A DNA stretch of 64,000 bases from Methylophilaceae bacterium (GTDB lineage Bacteria; Pseudomonadota; Gammaproteobacteria; Burkholderiales; Methylophilaceae), in the NCBI GenBank assembly GCA_018398995.1, contig CP073759.1, positions 186,001 to 250,000 on the forward strand. Reading direction: 5' to 3'. Positions 1 through 12,777 of this stretch are shown here, piece by piece. The notes under the pieces are model-generated. The model made no database searches. It was not told the origin of the DNA and was given only the letters and a program-made list of their open reading frames with translations. Numbering within the stretch: the first letter of the stretch is position 1; the number at the start of each line of letters is the position of its first letter. The translations under genes and the position numbers were made by a program.

Positions 1-136
1 TATTTCGTCCAACACAATACTCCCTACAAAATTTGACGCATCTTAAAAACATCTAAGCCATGACTACTTACTCACACTAGCATCTGGTGTAGAATCTTGC
101 AATCACGCATCATCACCCATAAATACCTACATTTAA

Positions 137-718
137 ATGAAACTATTTTCCAATTTATATAACCGCGTCATGTTGTGGTCTAAACAAGCCAATGCACCTT
201 GGTATTTAGGGCTACTCAGTTTTGCTGAATCATCTTTTTTCCCTATTCCACCCGATGTTATGCTAGCACCCATGTGTTTAGCCAATCCATCAAAAGCCTG
301 GCATCTTGCATTATTAACCACCATTACTTCATTATTGGGCGGCTTACTTGGCTATTTAATCGGCGCAAGCGCATTTGACTTCATTTCACCTTACCTACAA
401 GCTAATGAACATTATTGGCAAGCCTTTCAACAAGCAGAAGCTTGGTTTAAAGAATGGGGCGTGTGGGCTATTTTTATTGCTGGCTTTTCTCCCATACCTT
501 ATAAAGTATTCACCATTGCCGCAGGTGCATTAAGCATGCCTTTGCTGCCATTTATTATCGCTTCTTTTATTGGTCGTGGCGCTCGATTTTTTATGGTCGC
601 TGGTTTAATGAAATGGGGCGGTCCAAGCATGGAAAAAAGTTTGAAACAACATATTGACCGTATCGGCTGGGCAACAGTAGCCATGATTGTCGCCATCATT
701 GTCATGATCAAGCTTTAA
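137..718 (+). CDS. YqaA/DedA-family inner-membrane protein
   Basis: A 193-residue polytopic membrane protein of the YqaA branch of the DedA/SNARE-associated (VTT) family. Family signatures are visible: an acidic and proline-rich segment SSFFPIPPDV near residue 33, a G-F-S-P-I-P-Y-K segment near residue 120 and a basic GRGARFF segment near residue 152. About four to five hydrophobic segments are present. DedA proteins are linked to lipid or osmolyte handling and membrane homeostasis, but the substrate of this branch is not established. The length is normal for YqaA. A second, shorter YqaA-type protein lies at 36370-36810. The gene stands alone here; what lies upstream is outside the window. 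Family call is firm, function is not. Confidence 0.85.
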   Translation: MKLFSNLYNRVMLWSKQANAPWYLGLLSFAESSFFPIPPDVMLAPMCLANPSKAWHLALLTTITSLLGGLLGYLIGASAFDFISPYLQANEHYWQAFQQAEAWFKEWGVWAIFIAGFSPIPYKVFTIAAGALSMPLLPFIIASFIGRGARFFMVAGLMKWGGPSMEKSLKQHIDRIGWATVAMIVAIIVMIKL

Positions 719-751
719 ACACTCGCTTCAGTCCATTATTGAAAGCAAGCA

Positions 752-1108
752 TTACCCGTGCAAATGAAAAACCTTATTCATTATTTTCCATTCACCTGCA
801 ACTTTTAACAGTGTAAAAAAATCAGTAAAGCGATGACCAGTCCAGTTATCTGATTCTAATCTCACTGTTGCAATTGTTCCTTCAACATCAATATTCGCAA
901 TCTTTGTGACGATACCTGCTGCAGGGCCATTTTCATCATTCCAATCAAAAAGCTTTTGAATAGGACCAGCAAATAAATCAGGTCCAATATAGCCAAAAAT
1001 GGTTGCATCCTCATGAAATGCTGGCTTCATGTCATCACCTTTACCAGACTTTGCACCTTTAATATAGTGTCCAATCGTCAATTCAATCAGTCGAATATCT
1101 TCATTCAT
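752..1108 (-). CDS. NTF2-like / putative lumazine-binding family protein
   Basis: A 118-residue soluble protein with the SnoaL/NTF2-like cone fold pattern. An N-terminal helix (IELTIGHYIKGAKSGKGDD) is followed by FHEDATIFGYIG and a C-terminal strand pair ending FTLLKVAGEWKIMNKVFH. This pattern resembles the putative lumazine-binding 2 group of that superfamily. No catalytic residue set can be assigned, so the substrate is unknown. The start is supported by an AAGGAG ribosome site at about 1117-1122 on the minus strand, 8 bases before the ATG. It lies between the YqaA gene and mfd and shares no obvious pathway with either. Confidence 0.75.
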   Translation of the reverse strand: MNEDIRLIELTIGHYIKGAKSGKGDDMKPAFHEDATIFGYIGPDLFAGPIQKLFDWNDENGPAAGIVTKIANIDVEGTIATVRLESDNWTGHRFTDFFTLLKVAGEWKIMNKVFHLHG

Positions 1109-1201
1109 GATGCATTACTCCTTGGGTTGGTTTAAAAATCGATCTCTTAAAAGTCTAGCATTAAGCGCTGGCTAGCGATAGCAAGAGAAGCAAACAGTCT
1201 A

Positions 1202-4200
1202 TTAGCGCTCGAACGCCTTTAAGATCTCTTTTATCAATTCAACGCGATGGTTGATATTGCCAAGCTGGACAGATATTCTTAATTTTTCGGGCCCGTTCAT
1301 GCGGCAGCGTTTATCGCGCTGTAACAAATGAATCAATTTCATAGGATCAATATCGGCTTTGGGATTAAATTGCAATTGAATGGCCGCATCCGAGGCATCA
1401 ATTTTGACAATACCCAACGGTTTTGCCGCAATACGTAAGCGATGGCAAGCCATGAGGGCTTCTCCAGGCTCGGGCAATAAACCGAAGCGGTCTATTAACT
1501 CTTCTTGCATTTCATCTAAGGCTTCATCATCGTCGCAATTGGCTAGGCGCTTATAAATGACTAAGCGTTCATGAATATCTGGGCAATAATTGGACGGCAA
1601 TAATGCTGGTGTATGTAAATTAATTTCGGTTGTGACACCCAATGGCGCATCTAAATCAGGCTCATTACCTGCTTTTAATTGTTTCACCGCGTGGTTGAGC
1701 ATATCCGAATAAAGGCTAAATCCAATCTCCTGCATTTCGCCACTTTGGCTATCACCTAGCAGCTCGCCAGCGCCACGAATTTCTAAATCATGCATGGCAA
1801 GATGAAAGCCAGCGCCCAAGTCTTCTAGTAATTGAATCGCATCTAAGCGTTTTTGTGCTTGTGGCGTGATTTTACGGTGCGGATCGGTTAATAAATAAGC
1901 ATACGCTTGGTGGTGACTGCGCCCTACACGTCCTCTTAATTGATGCAATTGCGCCAAACCAAACATATCGGCTTTATTCATGATAATCGTGTTGGCGGAT
2001 GGTACATCAATACCCGTTTCGATAATTGTGGTACACAGCAACAAATTAGACCGTTGCTGATAAAAATCGCGCATCACATATTCTAGCTCGCGCTCACGCA
2101 GCTGTCCGTGAGCAATCGCAATACGCGCTTCTGGCAAGATTTTTTCTAGTTTTTCTTTTTGCACAAAAATGGTGTCAACTTCATTATGTAAAAAATACAC
2201 CTGCCCGCCACGTTTAAACTCTCGCATGACTGCCTCGCGAATAATGCCGTCAGAATAATCAGTATGGAAGGTTTTAATGGATAAGCGCTTTTGCGGTGGC
2301 GTCGAAATTACCGAGAATTCGCGCAAGCCCTCCATCGCCATGCTAAGCGTGCGTGGAATCGGCGTTGCAGTCAGGGTTAATACATCCACTTCAGCGCGCA
2401 AGGCTTTCATTTGCTCTTTTTGGCGTACGCCAAAGCGATGTTCTTCATCCAAAATCGCCAAACCAAGGTTTTTAAATTTCACATCTTTTTGAATTAATCG
2501 ATGGGTACCAATCACAATATCTATCGTGCCATCGGCCAAACCTTTTAAAGCTTCCGCTTGTTCTTTTTTTGTTCTAAAACGTGAAATCTCGGCAATTTTA
2601 ATGGGCCAATCGGCAAAACGATCACAGAAGTTCTGATAATGTTGCTCTACCAATAATGTGGTTGGCACTAATACTGAAACTTGTCGTCCGCCCATCACCG
2701 CGACAAAAGCTGCGCGTAAGGCCACTTCGGTTTTGCCAAAGCCAACATCGCCACACACCAATCGATCCATTGGTCTGCCTGATTGCATATCGCCAATGAC
2801 CGCTTCAATAGCCGATAATTGGTCTGGTGTTTCTTCAAAAGGGAAGCCTTCACAAAACGCATCGTAATCTTTAAGGCTCAGTTTAAAAACATGTCCTTTA
2901 CGCGCGGCACGTTGTGCATATAAATTAAGTAACTCGGCCGCAGTGTCGCGGATTTGTTTTAATGCTTTTTTCTTGGCCTTTTCCCACTGACCACTACCCA
3001 AACGGTGCAAAGGCGCACTTTCTGGCGGCCCTCCGGAATAGCGCGAGATCAGAAATAACTGCGACACTGGCACATAGAGTTTATCATCGCCGTAATATTC
3101 TAAAAGCAAGAACTCAGTCTCACCTTCACCAAAATCAAGATTTTGTAAGCCTTTATAACGCCCAACACCATGCTGTTCATGCACCACAGGATCATTCATG
3201 CGCAGCTCAGATAGATCTTTGAGCATACCTTCGGTATTACGCGCCTTTTCTTTACTGCGGCGGCGTTGCTGACGCACAGTTGAGGCATACAATTCCGCCT
3301 CTGTAATCACAGCAACGTCACTCACAAAACCCGTGTGCAAACTTGAAACGCCCAACATAACTTCAGCATCACTGGCTTCAAATTCAGCCCATGTTTCACA
3401 GACCGGAATGACCAAACCATGTTCAGTGAATAGCTGCGAGATGGTTTCGCGACGACCCAAACTTTCCGCAACAATCAAAATACGGCTTTTTGCTTTTTTG
3501 ATAAATGCTTGTAATTTATGCAATGGCTGATCAGCACGCCTATCCACATCAACAGCAGGTAACGATTTTTTTGCATCAAGTTTGACATTAATCAGAGGGA
3601 ATTGATGGGCTTGTTTGAAGAAATTATCTACTTGCATTAATAAAACCGCAGGCGACAAGACTGGTCGTTCAACGTCATAAGCCAATAGTTTATGACGTGA
3701 ATTAGCTTCATACCAAAACGTTTGTGCGGCTTTATCTAAATCGCCGTGCGCGCAAAGCACTGACTGCTTGGGTAAGTAATCAAATATTGTTGCTGTTTCG
3801 GTAAAAAACAAAGGTAAATACCACTCAATGCCTCCCGTGGCATTACCTTTACTAACGTCTTTGTATATTTTTGCGCGTTGCGGATCGCCTTCAAACTGCT
3901 CTCGAAATTGACTTCTAAATAGCTCTATTCCCGCTTTATCTAAAGGAAACTCACGTGCTGGTAGCAATCTGATTTCTGGTACTGGATATAAACTACGCTG
4001 AGTATCAACATCAAACGTACGAATGGTCTCAATTTCATCATCAAATAAATCAATCCGATACGGCAACACACTACCCATTGGAAATAAATCTACCAAGCCA
4101 CCACGCACACTAAACTCACCAGGGCTAATCACTTGAGACACATGGTGATAGCCTGCTTGTGCACACTGCTCTCGCAACGCATCAATATCGAGCATCTGGC

Positions 4201-4594
4201 CTTTTTTTAACATAAACGTATGTCGAGCCAAATACGCAACTGGTGGCATGCGCAGCAACGCCGTTGCAATTGGTACAATGACCACATCACAGCTATTTTG
4301 ACTAATTTGATACAGGGTAGCCAAACGTTCAGAAATCAAATCTGGATGCGGCGAAAAGACATCATAGGGCAGCGTTTCCCAATCTGGCAATAAATGCAAA
4401 CCGAGATCAGGCGCAAAGTAAGGCATTTCCTCCATTAGTCGTTGCGCTTCAAATGCACTTGAAGTGATAATCACCAGCGGCTGTTTTGTTGTTTTTAAAC
4501 GACAAGCAAGTGATGCGAGCGATAAGCTATCTAAGCCATTGGCTATATAAGAAAAACGGCTTGATTGACCGACAGATGGAAGGATTAACTGCAT
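1202..4594 (-). CDS. mfd: Transcription-repair coupling factor Mfd
   Basis: A 1130-residue DNA translocase that removes RNA polymerase stalled at lesions and recruits UvrA for nucleotide excision repair. The length is typical. The N-terminal UvrB-like modules span roughly residues 1-340. The RNA-polymerase interaction module sits near 465-530 with HEQHGVGRYKGL. The Walker A motif GDVGFGKTEVA is near residue 614 and the DEEH box DEEHRFGV near 715. The translocation region with TIIETGIDVPSAN lies near 865 and the C-terminal regulatory domain near 980-1130. It is transcribed divergently from rpiA. No truncation or frameshift is seen. Identification is very secure. Confidence 0.98.
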   Translation of the reverse strand: MQLILPSVGQSSRFSYIANGLDSLSLASLACRLKTTKQPLVIITSSAFEAQRLMEEMPYFAPDLGLHLLPDWETLPYDVFSPHPDLISERLATLYQISQNSCDVVIVPIATALLRMPPVAYLARHTFMLKKGQMLDIDALREQCAQAGYHHVSQVISPGEFSVRGGLVDLFPMGSVLPYRIDLFDDEIETIRTFDVDTQRSLYPVPEIRLLPAREFPLDKAGIELFRSQFREQFEGDPQRAKIYKDVSKGNATGGIEWYLPLFFTETATIFDYLPKQSVLCAHGDLDKAAQTFWYEANSRHKLLAYDVERPVLSPAVLLMQVDNFFKQAHQFPLINVKLDAKKSLPAVDVDRRADQPLHKLQAFIKKAKSRILIVAESLGRRETISQLFTEHGLVIPVCETWAEFEASDAEVMLGVSSLHTGFVSDVAVITEAELYASTVRQQRRRSKEKARNTEGMLKDLSELRMNDPVVHEQHGVGRYKGLQNLDFGEGETEFLLLEYYGDDKLYVPVSQLFLISRYSGGPPESAPLHRLGSGQWEKAKKKALKQIRDTAAELLNLYAQRAARKGHVFKLSLKDYDAFCEGFPFEETPDQLSAIEAVIGDMQSGRPMDRLVCGDVGFGKTEVALRAAFVAVMGGRQVSVLVPTTLLVEQHYQNFCDRFADWPIKIAEISRFRTKKEQAEALKGLADGTIDIVIGTHRLIQKDVKFKNLGLAILDEEHRFGVRQKEQMKALRAEVDVLTLTATPIPRTLSMAMEGLREFSVISTPPQKRLSIKTFHTDYSDGIIREAVMREFKRGGQVYFLHNEVDTIFVQKEKLEKILPEARIAIAHGQLRERELEYVMRDFYQQRSNLLLCTTIIETGIDVPSANTIIMNKADMFGLAQLHQLRGRVGRSHHQAYAYLLTDPHRKITPQAQKRLDAIQLLEDLGAGFHLAMHDLEIRGAGELLGDSQSGEMQEIGFSLYSDMLNHAVKQLKAGNEPDLDAPLGVTTEINLHTPALLPSNYCPDIHERLVIYKRLANCDDDEALDEMQEELIDRFGLLPEPGEALMACHRLRIAAKPLGIVKIDASDAAIQLQFNPKADIDPMKLIHLLQRDKRCRMNGPEKLRISVQLGNINHRVELIKEILKAFER

Positions 4595-4637
4595 AAATGA
4601 GATTGAAAATGACTTGGTTTAGCGTTGAATTTTGCCT

Positions 4638-4643
4638 ATTATA
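4638..4643 (-). promoter_or_regulatory. Probable -10 element of the mfd promoter
   Basis: On the minus strand the perfect hexamer TATAAT lies 44 bases upstream of the mfd ATG. No strong -35 hexamer sits at 16-18 bases; TTAAAA at 18 bases is the best match. It is the only clear minus-strand -10 in the mfd-rpiA divergent gap. Confidence 0.4.
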
Positions 4644-4761
4644 CCTCTAACACCACGTGTATTTTAAGGTCAATTTCAATTTGAACCTTAATTGAATAAT
4701 AAAACCTAAAGTCACGTCATCTATTTATTGATAGTCACAACATCATGGAAAGCTTTATGCA

Positions 4762-5439
4762 ATGAACGATAAACAACGCGTTGCTATTCATGCAGCAAAC
4801 TATGTGCAGGATGATATGCTGGTCGGTTTGGGTACTGGCTCTACTGCCAATTTTTTTATTGAAGAGCTGGCTAGACGGCAACAAGAAGAGCACCTAAAGC
4901 TCACCACTGTGTCTAGCTCAACCATCAGTATGATTAAAGCACAAAGTTTAGGACTTACTGTTCTTGGTTTACAACAGGTAAGTGAAATAGACTTGTATGT
5001 TGATGGCGCAGATGAAATCACTCCCAACTTAACGCTGCTAAAAGGCCGTGGCTATGATTTGGTCATGGAAAAGCTATTGGCTAAGGCGGCAAAACAATTT
5101 TTTGTGGTTGCCGATAAAAGTAAATTGGTGACGCGTATTGGAACCAATTTTGCCATCCCAATTGAAGTCATGCCATTTGCTTGGCAAGCAGTTAAAAAAA
5201 GTCTTGAACACCTTGGTGGCGTTGGTGATTTGCGACCTAATGTGGCAAAAGATGGCTTATCTATTAGCTCATATGGCAGCTTAATTCTTGACATGGCATT
5301 TGATCAGAAACTGGCTGAAGGAGACTTAAATCAATTGCTAAACAACATTCCCGGTGTGATTGAACACGGAATATTTTATCAACTGGCATCAGCTGTTTTT
5401 ATTGCACAAGATGGCAATATTGAAGAAAAGTGGCAGTAA
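4762..5439 (+). CDS. rpiA: Ribose-5-phosphate isomerase A
   Basis: A 225-residue cytosolic enzyme that interconverts ribose 5-phosphate and ribulose 5-phosphate in the pentose phosphate pathway (and in the ribulose monophosphate cycle if the host is a methylotroph). The phosphate loop GLGTGSTANFF is near residue 21 and the acidic DGADEI motif near residue 82. The catalytic segment reads KGRGYDLVMEK: the lysine and the glutamate nine residues later match the E. coli catalytic pair, although the residues between differ from E. coli. GGVGDLRP is near residue 153. A GGAAAG ribosome site precedes the ATG. The mltF gene follows 20 bases later. Confidence 0.96.
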   Translation: MNDKQRVAIHAANYVQDDMLVGLGTGSTANFFIEELARRQQEEHLKLTTVSSSTISMIKAQSLGLTVLGLQQVSEIDLYVDGADEITPNLTLLKGRGYDLVMEKLLAKAAKQFFVVADKSKLVTRIGTNFAIPIEVMPFAWQAVKKSLEHLGGVGDLRPNVAKDGLSISSYGSLILDMAFDQKLAEGDLNQLLNNIPGVIEHGIFYQLASAVFIAQDGNIEEKWQ

Positions 5440-5459
5440 TTCTGTTCAGTTAATATTTG

Positions 5460-8185
<2,726 letters not shown>

Positions 8186-8206
8186 TTAAATCCTTTTAAT
8201 TTCTAA

Positions 8207-8254
8207 TGTCATACCGACGAAAGTCGGTATCCAGCGTCGTTAAAGCCGCTGGAT
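8207..8254. repeat. REP-like double hairpin between rarA and serS
   Basis: Two adjacent inverted repeats: ATACCGAC with loop GAAA and arm GTCGGTAT (8211-8230), then ATCCAGCG with a 10-base loop and arm CGCTGGAT (8229-8254). The two perfect 8-bp stems share two bases. This layout is typical of dispersed intergenic palindromic elements in proteobacteria. It sits inside an otherwise continuous operon and could act as a transcript-stabilising or partial termination element. Confidence 0.7.
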
Positions 8255-8278
8255 TCCGTGTCGTTGCAGAATGATGAG

Positions 8279-9598
8279 CTATTTCGTCTTTTTACCTAAA
8301 GCTTTACTGTCTAATTCTCTTAAGTGCTTTAATTTTTCGCTTATTTTACCTTCCAAACCTCGTGGCGTGGGTTGATAAAACGCAATAGCATCTAAATCTT
8401 CTGGGAAATAATGCTCACCTGCCGCATAAGCTTCAGGCTCATTGTGGGCGTAGCGGTATTCTTTGCCGTAATCTAATGCCTTCATGAGTTTGGTAGGTGC
8501 ATTGCGTAAATGCAAAGGCACTGGCCGCGATTTATCTTGTCCCACAAAAGCTTTGGCTTGATTATAAGCGTTGTATGCTGCGTTACTTTTTGCCGCAACT
8601 GCCAAATATATCACTGCATTGGATAAGGCTAATTCGCCTTCTGGCGAGCCTAAACGCTCATAAATTTGACATGCTTCTAACGCCATTGTCTGCGCACGTG
8701 GGTCGGCAATGCCAATATCTTCGATTGCCATGCGTACAATACGTCGTCCCAAATAAAGTGGATCAGCACCGCCATCGATCATGCGTAAAAACCAATATAA
8801 CGCAGCGTCTGGATTTGAGCCTCTAACTGATTTGTGCAATGCAGAAATTTGGTCGTAAAATGCCTCGCCACCTTTATCAAACCGTCGTAACTTACTCGAC
8901 ATTGTCGTCTGTAAAAACGCCTCATCTATCTCAGTTATATTTGCACCAATTGCTGCATTAAATAAACTTTCTGCAAAGTTAAGCAAACGCCTGGCGTCGC
9001 CATCTGCATAAGCCAATACTTGCTCTTGCACCGCTTTATCAATACTCACATCTTTGGCGACTAACCCTCTCGCCCGTTCTAGCAACTCTGCAAGCTCTGG
9101 TTCCGACAACGCATTGAGCACGAATACTTGTGCACGGCTTAATAACGCGCTGTTCACTTCAAAAGATGGGTTTTCGGTTGTAGCGCCGATAAAGGTAATT
9201 AAGCCACTTTCAACAAAAGGTAAAAAAGCATCTTGTTGGCCTTTATTAAAACGATGCACTTCATCAACAAATAAAATCGTTTTGCGGCTAGATTGTTGTA
9301 AGGTATGTTCCGCGCGCTCAACGGCTTCGCGAATGTCTTTGATACCAGAAAGCACAGCCGATATCGGAATAAACTCGGCGTCAGCGGTATTGGCGATTAA
9401 TCTTGCCAATGTGGTTTTACCTACGCCTGGCGGCCCCCACAAGATCATGGAAGGCAACCTGCCAGATTCAAAAGCCAGACGCAGTGGCTTGCTTGGCCCT
9501 AGTAGATGCGACTGGCCAACAACTTCTGCTAGCGTTTTTGGACGCAGCAACTCAGCGAGTGGCGCATCTGGTGCAGTTGCTTCAAATAAGCTATCCAC
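8279..9598 (-). CDS. rarA: Replication-associated recombination protein A (RarA/MgsA)
   Basis: A 439-residue AAA+ ATPase related to clamp-loader subunits and to eukaryotic WRNIP1; it acts at stalled replication forks. Walker A GPPGVGKTTLARL is near residue 54 and Walker B with the DEVH-type box FVDEVHRFNK near residue 110. The sensor GATTENPSFEVN is near residue 142, and a C-terminal tetramerisation domain follows. The start is GTG at 9598; no in-frame ATG exists before the conserved N-terminal LLRPKTLAEVVGQ segment, so GTG is needed. It follows lolA by 67 bases in the ftsK-lolA-rarA-serS order known from many proteobacteria. Confidence 0.97.
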   Translation of the reverse strand: MDSLFEATAPDAPLAELLRPKTLAEVVGQSHLLGPSKPLRLAFESGRLPSMILWGPPGVGKTTLARLIANTADAEFIPISAVLSGIKDIREAVERAEHTLQQSSRKTILFVDEVHRFNKGQQDAFLPFVESGLITFIGATTENPSFEVNSALLSRAQVFVLNALSEPELAELLERARGLVAKDVSIDKAVQEQVLAYADGDARRLLNFAESLFNAAIGANITEIDEAFLQTTMSSKLRRFDKGGEAFYDQISALHKSVRGSNPDAALYWFLRMIDGGADPLYLGRRIVRMAIEDIGIADPRAQTMALEACQIYERLGSPEGELALSNAVIYLAVAAKSNAAYNAYNQAKAFVGQDKSRPVPLHLRNAPTKLMKALDYGKEYRYAHNEPEAYAAGEHYFPEDLDAIAFYQPTPRGLEGKISEKLKHLRELDSKALGKKTK

Positions 9599-9665
9599 TG
9601 GTTAACCTATAGATATAAAAAGAATATTGTAACAGCTAGCACCGACTGCTCATGCAAAATACGGT

Positions 9666-10286
9666 TTACTCGCCAACCACATCAACACCTTTGGGTATTT
9701 TAAATAAAAAGGTTTCCGTTGCTAGCTTGGGGTTGCGTTCAATATTATCAAAGGCAATAAAAGTCAGATGATTAAAGCTATCGACCATTTCCATATAACG
9801 TAATTCATTGCCTTTAAAACCGATGTAGATGCGCTCAAAACCGCCGTCCTCAACTTTAGGCATGGCTCGTACCCAGTCAATACCAGCCTCGCGTTCTGGT
9901 CTTGTAACATTTTTTAATACAAAGCTTTTCTCGACACCGTCACCACCAGCTAGCAATGCCGCTGGACTCATGCCAAGTGCTTGGTTTAGTGTGCGAATGG
10001 TGACCTGCTCGAGTTCTGTGTCTAACAAAAAAACCTCTTTACCATCACTGATAATTTGTTGCTCATACGGCTTATCGTAATCCCAACGAAACTTATTTGG
10101 TCTATCCAGTTGCATCTTGCCTTCAACCACTTGCACCAGTGTACCTTGCCCATCTTTTACTTCTTGATGAAAGCTTGCACGCATCGCGTTTGTTGTACGA
10201 TAAAAATCTTTCAGTGCAGAAACACCATCGGCCAATACGCCGTTTGAAAATAGCAGGCCCAACCAAATTACCACAAATTTACGCAT
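9666..10286 (-). CDS. lolA: Outer-membrane lipoprotein carrier protein LolA
   Basis: A 206-residue periplasmic chaperone that takes lipoproteins from the LolCDE complex and passes them across the periplasm to the outer membrane. A signal peptide of about 19 residues ends at VLA/DG. The mature part begins with a helix and MRASFHQEVKD, then the strand pattern RPNKFRWDYDKPYEQ and ISDGKEVFLLD characteristic of LolA. The length is normal. It sits between ftsK (55-base gap) and rarA on the minus strand and is probably co-transcribed with them. No lolB is present in the window. Confidence 0.95.
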   Translation of the reverse strand: MRKFVVIWLGLLFSNGVLADGVSALKDFYRTTNAMRASFHQEVKDGQGTLVQVVEGKMQLDRPNKFRWDYDKPYEQQIISDGKEVFLLDTELEQVTIRTLNQALGMSPAALLAGGDGVEKSFVLKNVTRPEREAGIDWVRAMPKVEDGGFERIYIGFKGNELRYMEMVDSFNHLTFIAFDNIERNPKLATETFLFKIPKGVDVVGE

Positions 10287-10341
10287 TATTTACTTTCTTG
10301 TCTTTTATTGCTTGCTGGTATATTAAACGTCAAAATTGTCG

Positions 10342-12633
10342 CTATTCACCGGTTTTAACAAGCACTTCACGACTACCGTTGGTTTGCATTTCTGAAACCA
10401 AGCCAGCGCGTTCCATGTCTTCAATTAATCTTGCAGCACGGTTGTAACCAATCCGCAATTGTCGCTGAACGGAAGAGATGGATGCGCGACGGCTTTTGAG
10501 TACAATCGACACAGCTTCGTCATAAAGTTCATCTTTTTCGCCAGCACCATCGCTGTATTCGCCAGCCTCGCCACCGCCCTCAGTCTCGTTGGTTAGGATA
10601 CCTTCAATATAGTTTGGCTCACCCAAGGTTTTCAGATGATTCACCACAGCATGTACCTCTTTATCACTCACAAACGCGCCATGAATACGTTGGGGATAAC
10701 CCGAGCCTGGTGGCATATACAACATATCACCTTGACCCAATAACGCCTCAGCGCCCATTTGGTCTAAGATAGTGCGAGAATCAATTTTGCTAGATACTTG
10801 AAAAGAAATACGGGTTGGCACATTGGCTTTAATCAAGCCGGTTATAACATCAACCGATGGACGCTGCGTAGCGAGTACCAAATGAATACCACAAGCACGG
10901 GCTTTTTGTGCCAAACGGGCAATCAACTCCTCTACTTTTTTGCCAACCACCATCATCAAATCGGCTAATTCGTCAATCACCACTACTATCGTTGGCAACT
11001 CTTCTAATGGCTCAGGATCATCTGGCGTTAAGCTAAAGGGATGCGGAATTTTTGCTCCAGCCTTGGTAGCCTCTTTAATCTTTTGATTAAAGCCAGCCAG
11101 ATTACGCACACCAACCATCGACATTAATTTATAACGACGTTCCATTTCGGCGACACACCAATTCAATGCATTAGCCGCTTGGCGCATATCGGTTACGACC
11201 GGTGCCAATAAATGTGGAATACCCTCATAAACGGAAAGCTCCAGCATTTTTGGGTCGATTAAAATCATGCGTACCTGTGCGGGTTCTGCTTTATATACCA
11301 GACTTAAAATTAACGCATTAATCGCTACCGATTTACCAGAGCCCGTTGTACCTGCCACCAAGACATGCGGCATTTTGGCTAAGTCCGCCACCACAGGCAA
11401 TCCAGCAATATCTTTTCCCAGCGCAATTGCCAATGGAGAGTGCATATCGGCATACACTTTGCTACCTAATATTTCAGTTAAAAAGACAATTTGTCGCTTA
11501 GGATTAGGAATTTCTAAACCCATATAACTTTTACCCGGAATGGTCTCAACCACGCGCACACTGAGTACCGATAATGCGCGTGCCAAATCTTTTGCTAAAT
11601 TAGTGATTTGGCTACCTTTGACGCCTGGTGCTGGGTCGAGCTCATAACGCGTAATCACCGGTCCAGGTTGTGCAGACAGCACATTGACTTCGATACCAAA
11701 ATCGGCAAGCTTGCGCTCAATCAATCGTGAAGTAAACGCTAAGGTTTCATCAGATGGCAGCTCCACTATGTTGTTTGCTTTATCTAACAAGTGTAAAGGT
11801 GGCAACGCTTCGGAATCAAATAAAGACACTTGCTTTTCTTTGAACATGCGTTCACTTTTTACAACTTCCGTTTTGGCTGATTTAATTTCAATAGGTGGTT
11901 TGTCTTCTGCGCGCTTTCGTTCATTATTAACAAATTCAGCGCGCTTTTGCTCAACCACTTTTCCTACTCTACGATCTTGCCAATCATGATATTGAGCACG
12001 CGCCCAGTCATAAGAAAAAATAAGCCCAGCGCCTAATCTCTCTGTCATCATAATCCAAGACCACCCTGTAAATAGGCTAAATCCAATGGCAAACAATAAC
12101 AGCAATACCATTGTAGAGCCTGCATAGCCAAACATCGAACGCAAAACGCTATCTACCGATTGCCCAATAATACCGCCTGCTGCATCTGGCAAATCTGCGG
12201 GTAAGCTAATAATATGACCTGCCTCCAATGTGCTAGAGGCAATCAACAACAATCCAAAGCCAACCATATTCAGCAATAAAAATGGCCGCTCTCTGTCTTT
12301 TTCTTCAATCTGTTGGTACATCAATAAAATGGTAAAAAAGGCTAGCACAACGAACCACCAAGCCGAAAGTCCGAATAGATTTAATAAAATATCAGATAGA
12401 ACAGCACCAACCTTACCGCCGGCATTTTGAATAGTGTCATGGGTACTAGACATATAAAACCACGATGGATCTTGGACATGATATGACCCAAGAATAACAG
12501 CCAAATAGAGTCCAATTAACACCAAAACCCACCACCATGCCTCACGCACTAGTCGAATATGGTGAAGTTGCTTATCACTTTTCAGCACTTCTGCTTTATG
12601 TTGTGTAGCGGAAATATTCTTTTTGAAAAACAA
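10342..12633 (-). CDS. ftsK: DNA translocase FtsK
   Basis: A 763-residue septal DNA pump that clears chromosome termini and activates XerCD recombination during division. Four or so membrane segments occupy about residues 28-190. A short charged linker (about 190-270) is followed by the RecA-like motor with Walker [14 protein letters not shown] near residue 420 and Walker [14 protein letters not shown] near 545. A C-terminal winged-helix gamma domain (near 700-760) has [20 protein letters not shown]. The short linker gives a length close to compact FtsK/SpoIIIE forms rather than E. coli FtsK. The best start is TTG at 12633 with an AGGG about 10 bases upstream; no early ATG exists. Confidence 0.96.
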   Translation of the reverse strand: MFFKKNISATQHKAEVLKSDKQLHHIRLVREAWWWVLVLIGLYLAVILGSYHVQDPSWFYMSSTHDTIQNAGGKVGAVLSDILLNLFGLSAWWFVVLAFFTILLMYQQIEEKDRERPFLLLNMVGFGLLLIASSTLEAGHIISLPADLPDAAGGIIGQSVDSVLRSMFGYAGSTMVLLLLFAIGFSLFTGWSWIMMTERLGAGLIFSYDWARAQYHDWQDRRVGKVVEQKRAEFVNNERKRAEDKPPIEIKSAKTEVVKSERMFKEKQVSLFDSEALPPLHLLDKANNIVELPSDETLAFTSRLIERKLADFGIEVNVLSAQPGPVITRYELDPAPGVKGSQITNLAKDLARALSVLSVRVVETIPGKSYMGLEIPNPKRQIVFLTEILGSKVYADMHSPLAIALGKDIAGLPVVADLAKMPHVLVAGTTGSGKSVAINALILSLVYKAEPAQVRMILIDPKMLELSVYEGIPHLLAPVVTDMRQAANALNWCVAEMERRYKLMSMVGVRNLAGFNQKIKEATKAGAKIPHPFSLTPDDPEPLEELPTIVVVIDELADLMMVVGKKVEELIARLAQKARACGIHLVLATQRPSVDVITGLIKANVPTRISFQVSSKIDSRTILDQMGAEALLGQGDMLYMPPGSGYPQRIHGAFVSDKEVHAVVNHLKTLGEPNYIEGILTNETEGGGEAGEYSDGAGEKDELYDEAVSIVLKSRRASISSVQRQLRIGYNRAARLIEDMERAGLVSEMQTNGSREVLVKTGE

Positions 12634-12674
12634 TCTGTTAATACCCTATATAAATAATGACTATTGATTTCCAC

Positions 12675-12683
12675 ATTATAGCA
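12675..12683 (-). promoter_or_regulatory. Extended -10 promoter element for ftsK
   Basis: On the minus strand the nine bases TGCTATAAT form a perfect extended -10 (TGn plus TATAAT), about 42 bases before the ftsK TTG start. No good -35 is visible, as is usual for extended -10 promoters. It would start the ftsK-lolA-rarA-serS transcript. Confidence 0.55.
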
Positions 12684-12702
12684 AAACGAATCTATTATTC
12701 CT

Positions 12703-12731
12703 TTGTCATATTAGTTAGAGTACACTAAATA
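12703..12731 (+). promoter_or_regulatory. Possible dps promoter
   Basis: TTGTCA, 17 bases, then TAAATA, ending about 46 bases before the dps ATG. The -35 is good, the -10 matches only about half of the consensus. No OxyR-type or stationary-phase element could be defined with confidence. Confidence 0.35.
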
Positions 12732-12777
12732 GTGAACGACTAATAGAGACAAAGTAAACATCAATAAGGAGCACGCA

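Noticed and set aside
1-136. A possible promoter (CTTACT, 17 bases, TAGAAT) before the first gene.
   Set aside because: The -35 matches at only half its positions and nothing else supports it.
4800-5294. Two antisense frames within rpiA.
   Set aside because: They lie opposite a complete rpiA and have no ribosome site or family match.
9054-9605. A 183-codon open frame on the plus strand within rarA.
   Set aside because: It is the antisense shadow of the well-supported rarA gene and has no recognisable domain.
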